The notes: a model not told the origin generated them from the letters alone. A DNA stretch of 64,000 nucleotides from Geomonas sp. Red32 (GCF_023652955.1 NZ_JAKLOY010000005.1:1-64000), one strand, 5' to 3'. Shown: positions 49,624 to 59,094, numbered from the stretch's first letter. Numbers and translations are program-made.

Positions 49624-50549
49624 CAGCTTTCCTCCTTGTCATGAGAGTCATGGCCTTCCTTGCCGTGCCCTTTCATGTTCTTCACCGCGATGAAGCAGAG
49701 GGTCGAGTACAGGGCCACCGGGGCGATGAACCCCTTGTAGATGGTGTGCTGAATCTTCTCGGAAAACTCGGCGGGTGCCTCGGGCTTGATTTCCGGCAGC
49801 CCCAGCTTGTTGAACGGCATGGCGGCCAGGTACATATGGTTGGTGCCGCCCCCTTCGTGTTCGCCGTAGACGTGGGCGATGTAGCGGTCAGGGTTCTCGA
49901 GAAGCCTCTGGTGGGCCTCTTCGAGGAGGTCCTTACGCTTACCGAACTTGATGGCGCCGGCCGGGCAGGTCTCCGCGCAGGCCGAGATCCCTTTCTCGCG
50001 CAGGTTGGTGTTTTTGCAGAGGTCGCACTTGACGATCTGCGGGATGGCCTTCTCCCACTGGAACTTCGGGATGTTATAGGGACAGGCAACCTGGCAGTAA
50101 CGGCAACCGATGCAGGTGTTCTTGTTGTAGTCGACGATGCCGGTCACCTTCTCCTTGGTCATGGCCGATACCGGGCAGACCGAGACGCAGGAAGGCTTCT
50201 GGCAGTGCATGCAGGAGTACTTCACGTAGCTCCAGCGCTGGTTGGACTCCTTGAAGAGCTTGATGAGGGTCCGGGTGGAGCCGTCGAGGTCGCTCGGGGC
50301 ATCCCACAGGCCGTCGGAGTCGAAGCTCGCTTTCTCGTAGGAGAGGCTGCCGTAGTCACGGTTCACGCGCTTGCAGGCGGACATGCAGGCCTTGCAGCCG
50401 ACGCACTTGGTGGCGTCGTAGAGCATGCCGACCTCTTCGTTATTGACGACCAGCTTTTCACTGGCGCCCGCGGTGGCGGCGGTCCCGGCGACGACACCGG
50501 CACCGACCGCGACCACCTTCAAAAAGTCGCGCCTACTTTGTTTCTTCAT
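49623..50549 (-). CDS. hybA: hydrogenase ferredoxin-like subunit HybA
   Basis: 308 residues from ATG at 50549. A twin-arginine signal SRRDFLKVV is at residues 5-13. About four [4Fe-4S] clusters follow: CVGCKACMSACKR, CMHCQKPSCVSVCP, CIGCRYCQVACPY and CDLC...CAETCPAGA. A C-terminal membrane anchor (APVALYSTLCFIAV) holds it in the membrane. It carries electrons from HybS to HybB. The start overlaps the end of hybS by 17 bases. Confidence 0.95.
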   Translation of the reverse strand: MKKQSRRDFLKVVAVGAGVVAGTAATAGASEKLVVNNEEVGMLYDATKCVGCKACMSACKRVNRDYGSLSYEKASFDSDGLWDAPSDLDGSTRTLIKLFKESNQRWSYVKYSCMHCQKPSCVSVCPVSAMTKEKVTGIVDYNKNTCIGCRYCQVACPYNIPKFQWEKAIPQIVKCDLCKNTNLREKGISACAETCPAGAIKFGKRKDLLEEAHQRLLENPDRYIAHVYGEHEGGGTNHMYLAAMPFNKLGLPEIKPEAPAEFSEKIQHTIYKGFIAPVALYSTLCFIAVKNMKGHGKEGHDSHDKEES

Positions 50550-51645
50550 CGTGCCCCTCCTGCTCCTCTCCGGAAGGCAGTTTCTTGGCGACCATGGCGC
50601 CAGCCCCCAGAGCGGCACCGGCGGCCAGTCCGACGAAGCCGGTGGTCAGCGGATCGGGGCCTTTCCCCTTCTCCTTGAGATCGACCGGGGCGTAGCTGTC
50701 GAACGGGGTCGGCTCGTGGATCTGAACCTTCTCGGCGATCGCCTTCTGGAAAAGGATGCTCGGTTCGGTGCAGCCGATGCAGGGGTGCCCAACCGAGACC
50801 GGCCACACGCCGACGTCGTTGAAGCGCTGGACCGAGCAGTTCGCGTAGGTAGCCGGACCTTTGCACCCCAGTTTGTAGAGACAGTACCCCTCGGCATGGG
50901 TGGCGTGGCCGTAGGCCTGGGCGAAGCGCCCGGCGTCGAAATGGGGACGGCGCTCGCAGTGCTCGTGGATCTTCCTGCCGTAGGCGAACTTCGGACGGCC
51001 GAGGTTGTCCAGCTCCGGGATTTTCTTGAAGGTCAGGTAGTAGAGAACGGTAGAGAGGAAGTTGTAGGGGCTCGGCGGGCAGCCCGGAAGGTTGATGATC
51101 GGCTTGTCCTTGATGATATCCTTGACGCCGACCGCGCCGGTCGGGTTGGGAGCGGCGGCCTGGATCCCGCCGTAGCTAGCGCAGCTGCCGATGCAGATGA
51201 TGGCTGCGGCGCCTTCGGCGGCGTGCTGCAGGGATTCCAGGGCAGTCTTGCCGGACACCTTGCAGAAGATGCCGTTCTGCTTGGTCGGGATGGCGCCTTC
51301 CACCACCAGCAAGTACTTGCCGTGGTTGGCGGCCATCGAGTCGTGCAGCGACTTCTCGGCCTGGTGCCCGGCACCCGCCATCAGGGTCTCGTGGTAATCC
51401 AGCGAGACCATGTCGAGGATGAGGGTAGAGATCGTCGGATGGCTCGAACGGAGCAGAGACTCCGAGCATCCGGTGCACTCCTGGAAGTGGAGCCAGATGA
51501 CGGCCGGATTGCCGTTCTTCTCCACCGCCTCAGCCACCTGGGTGTGCATGGCAAAGGGAAGGCCCATCATGGCCGTGGCGGCCATGCAAACCTTCATAAA
51601 ACTCCTTCGCGTAACTCCTTCACAAATCATTTCATCGTCTTTCAT
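50533..51645 (-). CDS. hybS: [NiFe] uptake hydrogenase small subunit
   Basis: 370 residues. A twin-arginine signal (VTRRSFMKV, arginines 13-14) exports the folded heterodimer. The Fe-S ligands start with CTGCSE (57-60), and later Cys/His sites (RPHFDAGRFAQAYGH, GCKGPATYANC, GHPCIGCTEP) bind the medial and distal clusters. A C-terminal segment (VGLAAGAALGAGAMVA) acts as membrane anchor. It is the first hyb gene, 23 bases after the predicted start from a sigma-54 promoter. The ATG at 51645 is used; Met6 is possible. Confidence 0.95.
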   Translation of the reverse strand: MKDDEMICEGVTRRSFMKVCMAATAMMGLPFAMHTQVAEAVEKNGNPAVIWLHFQECTGCSESLLRSSHPTISTLILDMVSLDYHETLMAGAGHQAEKSLHDSMAANHGKYLLVVEGAIPTKQNGIFCKVSGKTALESLQHAAEGAAAIICIGSCASYGGIQAAAPNPTGAVGVKDIIKDKPIINLPGCPPSPYNFLSTVLYYLTFKKIPELDNLGRPKFAYGRKIHEHCERRPHFDAGRFAQAYGHATHAEGYCLYKLGCKGPATYANCSVQRFNDVGVWPVSVGHPCIGCTEPSILFQKAIAEKVQIHEPTPFDSYAPVDLKEKGKGPDPLTTGFVGLAAGAALGAGAMVAKKLPSGEEQEGHDEETK

Positions 51646-51678
51646 ACCACCTCCGGGAGAGTCGAGTCGCTAGTATCG

Positions 51679-51694
51679 AGCAACAGCCATGCCA
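51679..51694 (-). promoter_or_regulatory. sigma-54 (-24/-12) promoter of the hyb operon
   Basis: On the minus strand TGGCAT-GGCTG-TTGCT fits the TGGCAC-N5-TTGCW consensus, with the invariant GG and GC ten bases apart. The start of transcription would be near 51668, 23 bases before hybS. The sigma-54 activator encoded upstream (54104-55465) is the likely partner. Confidence 0.8.
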
Positions 51695-51820
51695 ACGCCC
51701 CGGAGTGCGAAAAAACCAGCGATTCCGTAAACGCCATAAAAAAACGGTGGCCCCGCCGAATGGGCACACCGCGCACTTTGTATCCTTCTGTCTTGCCGTT
51801 TTGTATCATTTTGTCCAACC

Positions 51821-51843
51821 GGTGCGCCAAAGTGACGCACACC
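51821..51843. promoter_or_regulatory. candidate activator site upstream of hybS
   Basis: An inverted repeat (GGTGCGC on one side, GCGCACC-like on the other, with the perfect core GTGCG/CGCAC) is centred about 164 bases upstream of the predicted hybS start, the usual distance for NtrC-type activators. Two GATACAAA direct repeats lie between it and the promoter (about 51776-51809). Confidence 0.4.
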
Positions 51844-51906
51844 TTCTCGTGCGTTCATCTATTCTCCCCCCCTTTGCAAACGTTTATCGGGGAGTTACTG
51901 GGAGAC

Positions 51907-52140
51907 CATCAAGTCCCCCTTGATAAAGGGGGATTTAGGGGGATTTGCCTCTCGACCCACCAAAGTGCAAATCCCCCCTGTCCCCCCTTTGACATGGGGG
52001 GGACCTCGTTTCGGCAACCGTCCCCGATGTCCCTCTAGAAGCTTCGCAAAGGGGGGGACGCGTCGCTGATGCTGCAGGTGTAACTCCCCCTCCCCTGGAG
52101 GGAGGGAGCAAGGGGGGTGGGGGAAGCATCCAGGAGGCGC
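51907..52140. repeat. palindromic repeat block between hybS and the kinase gene
   Basis: The first unit pairs AAAGGGGGATTTAGGGGGAT with its complement across a short loop (about 51926-51990). A nearly identical hairpin occurs at 57929-57994. The second unit holds CTTCGCAAAG-G-tract-ACGCGTCGC (52042-52066), identical over 25 bases to a copy inside the radical SAM gene at 56845-56869. Then comes a CTCCCCTGGAGGGAGG palindrome. It fills most of the 51646-52154 gap beyond the promoter. Confidence 0.8.
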
Positions 52141-52154
52141 CGCAGCGGGTCCGG

Positions 52155-54107
52155 CTAAATCGGGAGAATAACGCTGAAAGAGGTGCCGAAACCGGGGCGG
52201 CTGGTGACCTCGATGGTGCCGCCGTGTTCCTTCACGATGCCGTAGGAAACCGAGAGACCGAGGCCGGTACCGGTGGTCTTGGTGGTGAAAAACGGGTTGA
52301 AAATCTGGTTTACGTTCTCGGCCGGAATTCCCACGCCGGTGTCGGAGATGCATACCTGGAAGGTCTCTTCGTCCAGGCCGGGGAGTGTCTCCACCGTCAG
52401 GGTGCCGCCCGCCGGCATGGCCTGCACCGCGTTGAGAATGAGGTTGGTGAAAACCTGGTGTAGCTGCCCGCTGTCGCCGGAAACCAGGGCTACTTTCGGG
52501 GAGAACCTCTCCTCAAGCTCGATCCCATCCAGCGACTCCTGGTGGCCGATCTGCGCAAGGATATCCTTCAGGAGCCCGTTGAGCTGGACCGTCCCCTGCT
52601 CGCGCCGCTCGCGGCGGGCGAACTTGAGGAGGTTGGTAACGATCCGCTCCACCCGCTTCACCTGGGCGAAGATCGTTTCCACCTCCTCCCGGTTGGGGTC
52701 GTCCTCGTCGATGGAGAGCTGCAGGAGCTCGGTATTGCCGCGGATGATGGCCATCGGGTTGTTGATCTCGTGCGCCACCCCGGCAGCCAGCTCACCGATA
52801 GCAGCCAGCTTTTCGACTCGCAGCAACTCCTCCTTGGTCTGCAGCAGGAGGCGGTTATTCTCTTCCAGCTCGGCGGTCCGCTGCTCGACCTTCTTTTCCA
52901 GGTCGCGGTTGAGCTCGATGATCCGCTCCTCCCTCTCGTTCAGAGCCCGGCTCATCTCGTTGAAGCTCCCGGCCAAGTCGCCGATCTCGTCGCGGGAGTC
53001 GATGTTGCTTTGGACGTTCCTCTCCCCGGCGGCGAGTTTCTTGGCCAGCATGGAGAGCTCTTTCACCGGGCGGGCCAGCCGGCTTCCCAGCACGCCGGAC
53101 ACCGAAACCCCGATCAGAAGGCTTAGAAACACCACTGCGCACAACAGGAGGTTCAGGTCCGAACGCCCGGTCGAATAATTGCTCTCCTGCATACCGAGAT
53201 AGAGCGCACCGAGGGGAACGCCCTGGAGGGAGCGGATCGGGTCGTAGGCGGTCAGATACCAGTCATTGGAGACGAAGGTGCGCTCCACGGTCCGGTTATC
53301 GCCCAGCAGCACGCTGCGGTAGATCTCGTCGGGCAGCTTCTCCCCGGCGGGATAGTTCGCAGTGGCCGGCCCGGCCCCCGCTATGCGGACCTTCCCGAAA
53401 AACAGGTTGGCCGCCCCCACCTCTTTGCGCTGCCCCGCCCCCTCGTAGACCGCGGTCTTGATCTTTTCCAGCAAGGCATTGTTGTTGTTGAGGAGAACAC
53501 CGCCGCACATCGCGCCGACCACCGTACCGGAGGGAGCGCGAACCGGAACCGCCACCTTCAGAAACAGGCCGGCAACCACCGTATCGGCCCCAGCGACGAC
53601 CTTCGCCCGCTGGGTCAACGCCCCCCCTTCCAGGGCAAGCCTTGATACCGGTATCACGGTAGCTCCCGCGGCGACCTCCCCCTTGAGGGCGCGGGCTACG
53701 TATTGGTCGCCATTTTGGAGATCGCCGTAGATGAGAGGATTGGCCGCGCGGAACACCACCTTGCCGTAGGCGTCGACCGCCGTAAGGAGGTCCAGATGCT
53801 CTGCCTGGCGCACCGGCCCCAGCAGGGTCGCGAGGGTGGTGCGATCTCCGGCATCTATGGCCGGGGCCGTGGCCCCCAGGGCGGCGGTGAAGCGCACCAC
53901 GTCGTTGACCCGGGAGAGTTCCTGGCGAAGCGCCTCGCGGGCCACGTTGAGGTCGGTCTTGGCCTTTTCCTGCGCCTGGCCGCTCATCTTGGTGTTGACG
54001 ATGAAGATACCGGCCAGGAAACAGAAAACGATGCCTATCGCCAACGGGATCAGGGTGGCGACCGTGAGCTTAGTCTTGATGGGGAATCGGCTCAGGGAGA
54101 ATTTCAT
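52155..54107 (-). CDS. membrane sensor histidine kinase (NtrB/ZraS class)
   Basis: 650 residues: membrane helix 15-37, a periplasmic Cache-type sensor region (about 40-315), second helix 318-340, HAMP 341-393, a coiled coil, a HisKA domain with phosphoacceptor H446 (GVAHEINNP), and an ATPase domain with N (NLILNAVQAM), DTGVGIP and TTGTGLGLSVSYGIV. All catalytic motifs are intact. Its ATG overlaps the stop of the response-regulator gene by four bases, so the pair is co-expressed. The signal is unknown; proximity to the hyb operon suggests control of hydrogenase (inference). Confidence 0.92.
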   Translation of the reverse strand: MKFSLSRFPIKTKLTVATLIPLAIGIVFCFLAGIFIVNTKMSGQAQEKAKTDLNVAREALRQELSRVNDVVRFTAALGATAPAIDAGDRTTLATLLGPVRQAEHLDLLTAVDAYGKVVFRAANPLIYGDLQNGDQYVARALKGEVAAGATVIPVSRLALEGGALTQRAKVVAGADTVVAGLFLKVAVPVRAPSGTVVGAMCGGVLLNNNNALLEKIKTAVYEGAGQRKEVGAANLFFGKVRIAGAGPATANYPAGEKLPDEIYRSVLLGDNRTVERTFVSNDWYLTAYDPIRSLQGVPLGALYLGMQESNYSTGRSDLNLLLCAVVFLSLLIGVSVSGVLGSRLARPVKELSMLAKKLAAGERNVQSNIDSRDEIGDLAGSFNEMSRALNEREERIIELNRDLEKKVEQRTAELEENNRLLLQTKEELLRVEKLAAIGELAAGVAHEINNPMAIIRGNTELLQLSIDEDDPNREEVETIFAQVKRVERIVTNLLKFARRERREQGTVQLNGLLKDILAQIGHQESLDGIELEERFSPKVALVSGDSGQLHQVFTNLILNAVQAMPAGGTLTVETLPGLDEETFQVCISDTGVGIPAENVNQIFNPFFTTKTTGTGLGLSVSYGIVKEHGGTIEVTSRPGFGTSFSVILPI

Positions 54108-55465
54108 TCGGGAATGGCTATCGCGTACTCGGCTATCTTGCGGTCCAGGGTCCGGCGCGAAATACCGAGTATATCTGCGGACTTGCTCTTATGAAAGCCG
54201 GTGCTCTCCAGGGTATGGGCGATATGGTCGCGCTCCATGTTTTCCAGCGACACCAACGGCACGTCCTTCTTGGGCGGCGCTTCCGGCTCCTTCTTCCACA
54301 TCGGTAGCTCTTTGGGTGTGATACATTCGGTACGCGCGAGGATTACCGCCCGCTCCATGACGTTTTCCAGCTCCCTGATATTGCCGGGCCAGTCGTAGTA
54401 AGTGAGGAGCCTGAGCGCGTCGTCGGTGATGAGCGTGACCCGCTTCTTGATCTTCTGGGCGTATTTCGCCAGGAAGTGCTCGGCGAGCGGCCGTACGTCC
54501 TCCCGGCGCTCCCGCAAAGGCGGGAGAGGAATGCTGATGACGTTGAGACGGTAGAAGAGATCCTCCCGGAAGGTCCCCTTGCGGACCTCGTTTTCGAGGT
54601 TCTTGTTGGTGGCGGCCACGAAGCGGACATCGACCTTTATGGCCTTGGTCGATCCAACGGGGATGAATTCGCGCTGCTGGATGACCCGCAAGAGTTTGGC
54701 CTGCATCGGAAGACTCATGTCCCCCACCTCGTCCAGGAACAAGGTGCCGCCGTCGGCCTCCTGCAAAAGCCCTTTCTGTGCGGAAGTGGCGCCGGTGAAA
54801 GCGCCGCGGACATGGCCGAAAAGCTGGCTTTCGAGGAGGGATTCGGTGAGGGCTGCGCAGTTTATAGAGAGGAAGCGGCCGTTGCGACGCAGGCTGTTGC
54901 AGTGGACAGCTCCCGCGATCAGCTCCTTTCCGGTGCCGGATTCGCCGAGCACGAGGATATTGGCGTCGCTGGCTGCCACCTGCAGCGTCATATCGTAGAT
55001 CTCGCGGAAAGAATCGCTTTGGAAGACGATTGCCTGCTGAAGGGGTTTCTCCAGTTCCGACTTGAGGGAGAGGTTTTTCTGGATCAACTGCTCTTTCTCC
55101 AGAGCGTTGTTGATCATCCCGAGGATCTTTTCCTTGGGGAATGGCTTGGTTACGTAATCGTAGGCGCCGAGCTTGATGGCTTCCACCGCTGCGTCGATGG
55201 TACCGAAGGCGGTCATCACGATGACCGGTAGCGCCGGCCGTATTTTCTTGGCCTCGGAAAGGACGGTGATACCGTTGATGTCCGGCATCCTGACATCCTG
55301 AAGCAAGAGGTCGGCGTCATCGAGGTCGCCGGCCTTAAGCCGAGCCAGGAGTTCCTTCCCCCCCGTGAAGGTCTCTACCAGGTGCCCCTCCGAGTTGAAG
55401 AGCTTCTTCAGGTATTTGAGGATCCCTTCTTCGTCGTCGCAAATCAGAATTCTTCCCTGTGCCAT
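54104..55465 (-). CDS. sigma-54-dependent response regulator (NtrC family)
   Basis: 453 residues from ATG at 55465, after an AGGAG site; the open frame reaches 55495. Receiver domain with D10, D11, phosphoacceptor D57 and K107; AAA+ domain with Walker A GESGTGKE (174-181) and GAFTGA loop (221-226) that contacts sigma-54; a C-terminal Fis-type helix-turn-helix (SADILGISRRTLDRKIAEY). It probably acts on the -24/-12 promoter before hybS, although the target has not been shown. It is the first gene of the pair. Confidence 0.94.
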   Translation of the reverse strand: MAQGRILICDDEEGILKYLKKLFNSEGHLVETFTGGKELLARLKAGDLDDADLLLQDVRMPDINGITVLSEAKKIRPALPVIVMTAFGTIDAAVEAIKLGAYDYVTKPFPKEKILGMINNALEKEQLIQKNLSLKSELEKPLQQAIVFQSDSFREIYDMTLQVAASDANILVLGESGTGKELIAGAVHCNSLRRNGRFLSINCAALTESLLESQLFGHVRGAFTGATSAQKGLLQEADGGTLFLDEVGDMSLPMQAKLLRVIQQREFIPVGSTKAIKVDVRFVAATNKNLENEVRKGTFREDLFYRLNVISIPLPPLRERREDVRPLAEHFLAKYAQKIKKRVTLITDDALRLLTYYDWPGNIRELENVMERAVILARTECITPKELPMWKKEPEAPPKKDVPLVSLENMERDHIAHTLESTGFHKSKSADILGISRRTLDRKIAEYAIAIPE

Positions 55466-55550
55466 TGCCACTCCTGCCTTGCTCAATACTGCCATCAGGA
55501 TCCCCCTCGCACTCTACCGCTGCCGTTTGAGAGTACAACGATGGCAGCCG

Positions 55551-55580
55551 ATAGTAACATCGCACGCGCTGCTTCTTCAA
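55551..55580 (-). promoter_or_regulatory. possible promoter of the response regulator-kinase pair
   Basis: On the minus strand TTGAAG (55575-55580), an 18-base spacer and TACTAT (55551-55556). It lies about 85 bases before the regulator ATG. Nothing else recognisable is in the 202-base gap. Confidence 0.4.
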
Positions 55581-55667
55581 AGCAATTTCCGGGCACTGTA
55601 ATAGCCTGTCCGGGATCGCGCGACGCTGTATACATGCAAAATCGGGTCCAGATAATTCTGATTCGGT

Positions 55668-57881
55668 TTACCGCCTGCGCCCCCCGAACAATTCGTCGGC
55701 GTCCCCTTCCCTTCCACATTCTTTCAACGCCAGCAGACAGTTCTTCCGCTCCTCGGGCACATGGTAGAGAAGGAGTGACTTCTGGAGCCCTTTCTCCCTA
55801 TCGCTTTTGGCGACGTAGACCTTGGCACCGGTCAGGGGATCGATCCCCGTGTGGTACATGCAGGTGGAGAGAGTACCCGGGGTGGGGGTGAAATCCTGCA
55901 CCTGCTCGACCTTCATCCCCCAGCGTCTCAGCATGAGGGCGAGGTCGACCATGTCCGAAAGGGTGCAGCCGGGGTGGCCGGAGATGAAGTAGGGGACGAT
56001 GTGCTGCTTCTTCCCGATGCGCGAGCTCTCCTTGAGGAAGGCGTCGCGGAAGCGCTCGAACGTTGCACGCCCCGGCTTGCGCATGGCGGCGGTGACGCGG
56101 TCGGTGAGGTGTTCGGGAGCGACCTTGAGCAGTCCGCTTACGTGGTGCCCGATCAGTTCGCGGAGATAGCGCGGCTGCCGCTCGAGGAGGTCGTAGCGGA
56201 CCCCGGAAGAGACGGCGATATGTTTGACACCCGAGACACCCCGGGCGCGGGCGAGAAGGCGGGAGCTCCGGGCGTCGTCGGTGACGAGATTGCCGCACGG
56301 CTTGGGAAAGAGGCAACTCTCACGCCGGCAGACCTTCTCGGCCTCCTTGTTCCCACAGGAAAGGCCGAACATGTTGGCGGTCGGCCCGCCGATATCGCTC
56401 ACGCTCCCGCGGAACCATGGCTCGGCGGCCAGGCGCTTGAGTTCGTCCAGCACGCTGGCGTCGCTGCGGGATTGAATGGTCTTACCCTGGTGATGGGTGA
56501 TGGCGCAGAAGGCACAGCCACCGAAGCAGCCGCGGTGGGTAGTGACGGAGGTCCGGATCTGCTCGTAAGCCGGGATCGCCTCGCCATAACTTGGGTGCGG
56601 CGCTTTCTGAAAGGGGAGCGCGTAAAGGGCGTCGAGCGCCTGAGGGGTGAGAGGCTGCGCCGGAGGATTGCACACCAGGTAACGCTCGGCATGGCGCTGG
56701 ACGACCACCCTGGCGCAGCCGGGGTTCTGTTCGGCGGATAGGAGCTTGAAGGAAACGGCGAAGGTTTCTTTGGCGGCGGAGACCTCTTCGTAGGAGGGGA
56801 GTTCGACGGCTTTGGCGCCAGCGCTAAAATCCCCCCTGTCCCCCCTTCGCAAAGGGGGGGACGCGTCGCCACCGCTTTCCCGGCTTTCCCGGCTTTCCCG
56901 GCTTTCCCGGCTTTCCACGGTGTCCACGGTGTCCACGGTGTCCACGGTGTCCACGGTGTCCACGGTGTCCACGGCGGTGACAGTGGCGGCAGTGGCGGCG
57001 GCACCCGGCGGGGTGGACGCGACGTAGGCGGTGCCGCGGATGTCGCGGATGGCGGCGAAGTCTTCGCCGGCCTGCAGCCGTTCCACCAGTTCCCGCAAGG
57101 GTGCCTCCCCCATGCCGTACACCAGCAAGTCAGCCTTGGCGTCGAAGATGATCGAGCGGCGGACCTTGTCCTCCCAGAAGTCGTAGTGGGCAAAGCGCCT
57201 CAGGCTCGCCTCGATGCCGCCGATCACCACCGGCACATCGCGGTAGGCCTCTTTCAGCCTCGAGGTATAGACGATGGTGGCGCGATTGGGCCGGGCGCCA
57301 TGGCGGTCGCCGGGTGTGTAGGCGTCGTCGCGGCGAAGCTTCCGTGCCGGCGTGTAGTGGGCCACCATTGAGTCCATGGCGCCAGCCGCCACGCCGAAGA
57401 AGAGGCGCGGCTTCCCCATCGCCATGAACGGTTCCTTGCTCCGCCAATCCGGCTGGGCAATGATCCCCACCCTCAGCCCCAGCGATTCCAGGAAGCGCGC
57501 CAAAAGCGGCACCCCGAAGGCCGGGTGGTCGATGTACGCATCCCCGCTCACGAAGATGACATCCAGCTCGTGCCAGCCGCGTGCCCTTGCTTCGGCCATC
57601 GTGGTCGGAAGGAAGGCGGACACGGACTTATCCCCCATCCTCACCCGGTCACTCCCCTTGAAGGGGAGGTTACCAGCGGCAGAGGTACTCGCAGGAGCCG
57701 GATTCTTCGCCGAGGCGGGCTTGGTCGAAGGCTTTGAGGGCTTCGCCGGGACCGGCTTGGACGGAGACGATTTCGAGGTGCTGGAGTGCGGCGATGACGG
57801 CTTTGGCGATTTCGGCTTGCTAGGAGAGGAATGAAAGTTGGGTCTGCCGGATTGCTGCTTGGGGGAGCGTGCCTTTTTCAT
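55668..57881 (-). CDS. YgiQ-type (UPF0313) radical SAM protein with repeat-derived insert
   Basis: 737 residues. The core matches YgiQ: an N-terminal cobalamin-like domain ([22 protein letters not shown]), the SAM-cluster motif CFGGCAFC near residue 450, and the downstream SSGVRYDLL and [10 protein letters not shown] motifs. Two additions are unusual. Residues 1-90 are a low-complexity Ser/Pro/Lys/Ala extension. Residues about 300-352 are a linker of six VDT and several ESR units, followed by [16 protein letters not shown], encoded by a dispersed palindrome. The function of YgiQ is unknown. The gene stands alone between the regulator pair and argC. Confidence 0.88.
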   Translation of the reverse strand: MKKARSPKQQSGRPNFHSSPSKPKSPKPSSPHSSTSKSSPSKPVPAKPSKPSTKPASAKNPAPASTSAAGNLPFKGSDRVRMGDKSVSAFLPTTMAEARARGWHELDVIFVSGDAYIDHPAFGVPLLARFLESLGLRVGIIAQPDWRSKEPFMAMGKPRLFFGVAAGAMDSMVAHYTPARKLRRDDAYTPGDRHGARPNRATIVYTSRLKEAYRDVPVVIGGIEASLRRFAHYDFWEDKVRRSIIFDAKADLLVYGMGEAPLRELVERLQAGEDFAAIRDIRGTAYVASTPPGAAATAATVTAVDTVDTVDTVDTVDTVDTVESRESRESRESRESGGDASPPLRRGDRGDFSAGAKAVELPSYEEVSAAKETFAVSFKLLSAEQNPGCARVVVQRHAERYLVCNPPAQPLTPQALDALYALPFQKAPHPSYGEAIPAYEQIRTSVTTHRGCFGGCAFCAITHHQGKTIQSRSDASVLDELKRLAAEPWFRGSVSDIGGPTANMFGLSCGNKEAEKVCRRESCLFPKPCGNLVTDDARSSRLLARARGVSGVKHIAVSSGVRYDLLERQPRYLRELIGHHVSGLLKVAPEHLTDRVTAAMRKPGRATFERFRDAFLKESSRIGKKQHIVPYFISGHPGCTLSDMVDLALMLRRWGMKVEQVQDFTPTPGTLSTCMYHTGIDPLTGAKVYVAKSDREKGLQKSLLLYHVPEERKNCLLALKECGREGDADELFGGRRR
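56827..56870. repeat. dispersed palindrome embedded in the radical SAM gene
   Basis: AAAATCCCCCCTGTCCCCCC pairs around CTTCGCAAAG with a G-tract and ends in GACGCGTCGC. The same unit occurs in reverse at 60191-60227 and in part at 52042-52066. In frame it codes for [13 protein letters not shown]. Confidence 0.85.
56872..56979. repeat. two adjacent 9-base minisatellites in frame
   Basis: Unit A, CGGCTTTCC, occurs four times exactly (56881-56916) plus a degenerate copy before it; it encodes ESR. Unit B, ACGGTGTCC, occurs six times exactly (56917-56970) and encodes VDT. Both keep frame, so copy-number change would lengthen or shorten a linker without a frameshift. Confidence 0.95.
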
Positions 57882-57913
57882 AAAACCTTTGGCTCGTCAC
57901 GAGCCTTTTATCA

Positions 57914-58008
57914 AAGTCCCCCTTTGAAAAAGGGGGATTTAGGGGGATTTGCCTTTCAGATGAAACACCTGCAAATCCCCCCCTGCCCCCCTTTTTTAGA
58001 GGGGGGAG
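57914..58008. repeat. large palindromic repeat between argC and the radical SAM gene
   Basis: AAAGGGGGATTTAGGGGGAT (from 57929) pairs with its complement (57971-57994) across an 18-base loop. Only the loop and a few bases differ from the unit at 51926-51990. It fills the intergenic gap. Confidence 0.85.
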
Positions 58009-58023
58009 GAGAGAATGGGGAGA

Positions 58024-59064
58024 CTACGGGAAGACCGGGAGGAGTTCCAGGCCAAGGGTCTCGGGGAATCCGCACATGAGGTTCATGTTCTGGATTGCCT
58101 GACCGGAGGCGCCTTTGACCAGGTTGTCGATGGCGGAGAGGATGATGATCCTGCCGGTCCGCTCGTCGACCACGATGCCGATGTCGCAGAAGTTCGATCC
58201 CCGCACGTACGCAGTGGAGGGGAGACGCCCTTCCGGCAGCACCCTCACGAACGGCTCGCCGTCGTAGAAGGTTTCATAGAGAGTGATGAGCTCGGCCGCC
58301 GTCACCTTCCCGTTGGGGGCTGCGTAGATGGTCGAGAGGATCCCGCGGTCCATCGGTACCAGGTGCGGAGTGAACGAGATGGCGATGTCGCTGCCGGCCA
58401 GCAGGGAAAGCTCCTGCTCGATCTCCGGGATGTGCCGGTGAACGCCACCCACGCTGTAGGCGCGGAATGCCTCGTTGACCTCGCAGTACAGGTTATCGAC
58501 CTTGGCGCCGCGGCCGGCCCCTGAGGTCCCTGACTTGGCGTCGACGATGATCGAGGCGGGATTGATCACCTTCCCCTTCAGAAGCGGTGCGAGGCCGAGG
58601 ATGACGCTGGTCGGGTAGCAGCCGGGGTTGGCAATCAGCGACGCCTCGGCGATCTCGGCGCGGCGAAGCTCCGGAATGCCGTACACGGCCTGCTCCAGGA
58701 ACTCAGGATTGAGGTGCTTGTCGTACCACTTGTTGTAGACCTCGGCATCGTGCAGACGGTAGTCGGCGGAGAGATCGATCACGTCCTTGCCCATCTTCAG
58801 GAAGGTCGGGACGACCGCCATGGCGGCCTTGTGCGGAAGAGCGGTGAAGACCACGTCCACTTTTTCGGCGATGGTTACCGGCTCCAGGTTCTCCAACAGG
58901 ATGTCGCAACGGCCACGGAGAGTCGGAAAGACATCGCTGACCGGGCGGCCCGCACTCTGTTCCGAGGTTACGCAAGTTACCGCGACCTCAGGATGGGAAT
59001 GAAGAATCCGGAGTAACTCTACACCGGTGTAGCCACTGGCTCCGACTACGGCAACCTTTAACAT
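58024..59064 (-). CDS. argC: N-acetyl-gamma-glutamyl-phosphate reductase
   Basis: 346 residues from ATG at 59064 ([20 protein letters not shown]); the longer open frame upstream is not used. NADPH motif VGASGYTG at 8-15; active-site C149 in [10 protein letters not shown]. It reduces N-acetylglutamyl phosphate in arginine synthesis. It has its own promoter-like site and lies beyond the rpsI terminator. No other arg gene is in the window. Confidence 0.96.
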   Translation of the reverse strand: MLKVAVVGASGYTGVELLRILHSHPEVAVTCVTSEQSAGRPVSDVFPTLRGRCDILLENLEPVTIAEKVDVVFTALPHKAAMAVVPTFLKMGKDVIDLSADYRLHDAEVYNKWYDKHLNPEFLEQAVYGIPELRRAEIAEASLIANPGCYPTSVILGLAPLLKGKVINPASIIVDAKSGTSGAGRGAKVDNLYCEVNEAFRAYSVGGVHRHIPEIEQELSLLAGSDIAISFTPHLVPMDRGILSTIYAAPNGKVTAAELITLYETFYDGEPFVRVLPEGRLPSTAYVRGSNFCDIGIVVDERTGRIIILSAIDNLVKGASGQAIQNMNLMCGFPETLGLELLPVFP

Positions 59065-59094
59065 GGAACGCCTCCGTGCACTGGTAATTCGGGA

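Noticed and set aside
56872-56979. Possible CRISPR array
   Set aside because: Units are 9 bases with no spacers and lie in frame inside a gene; this is a minisatellite.
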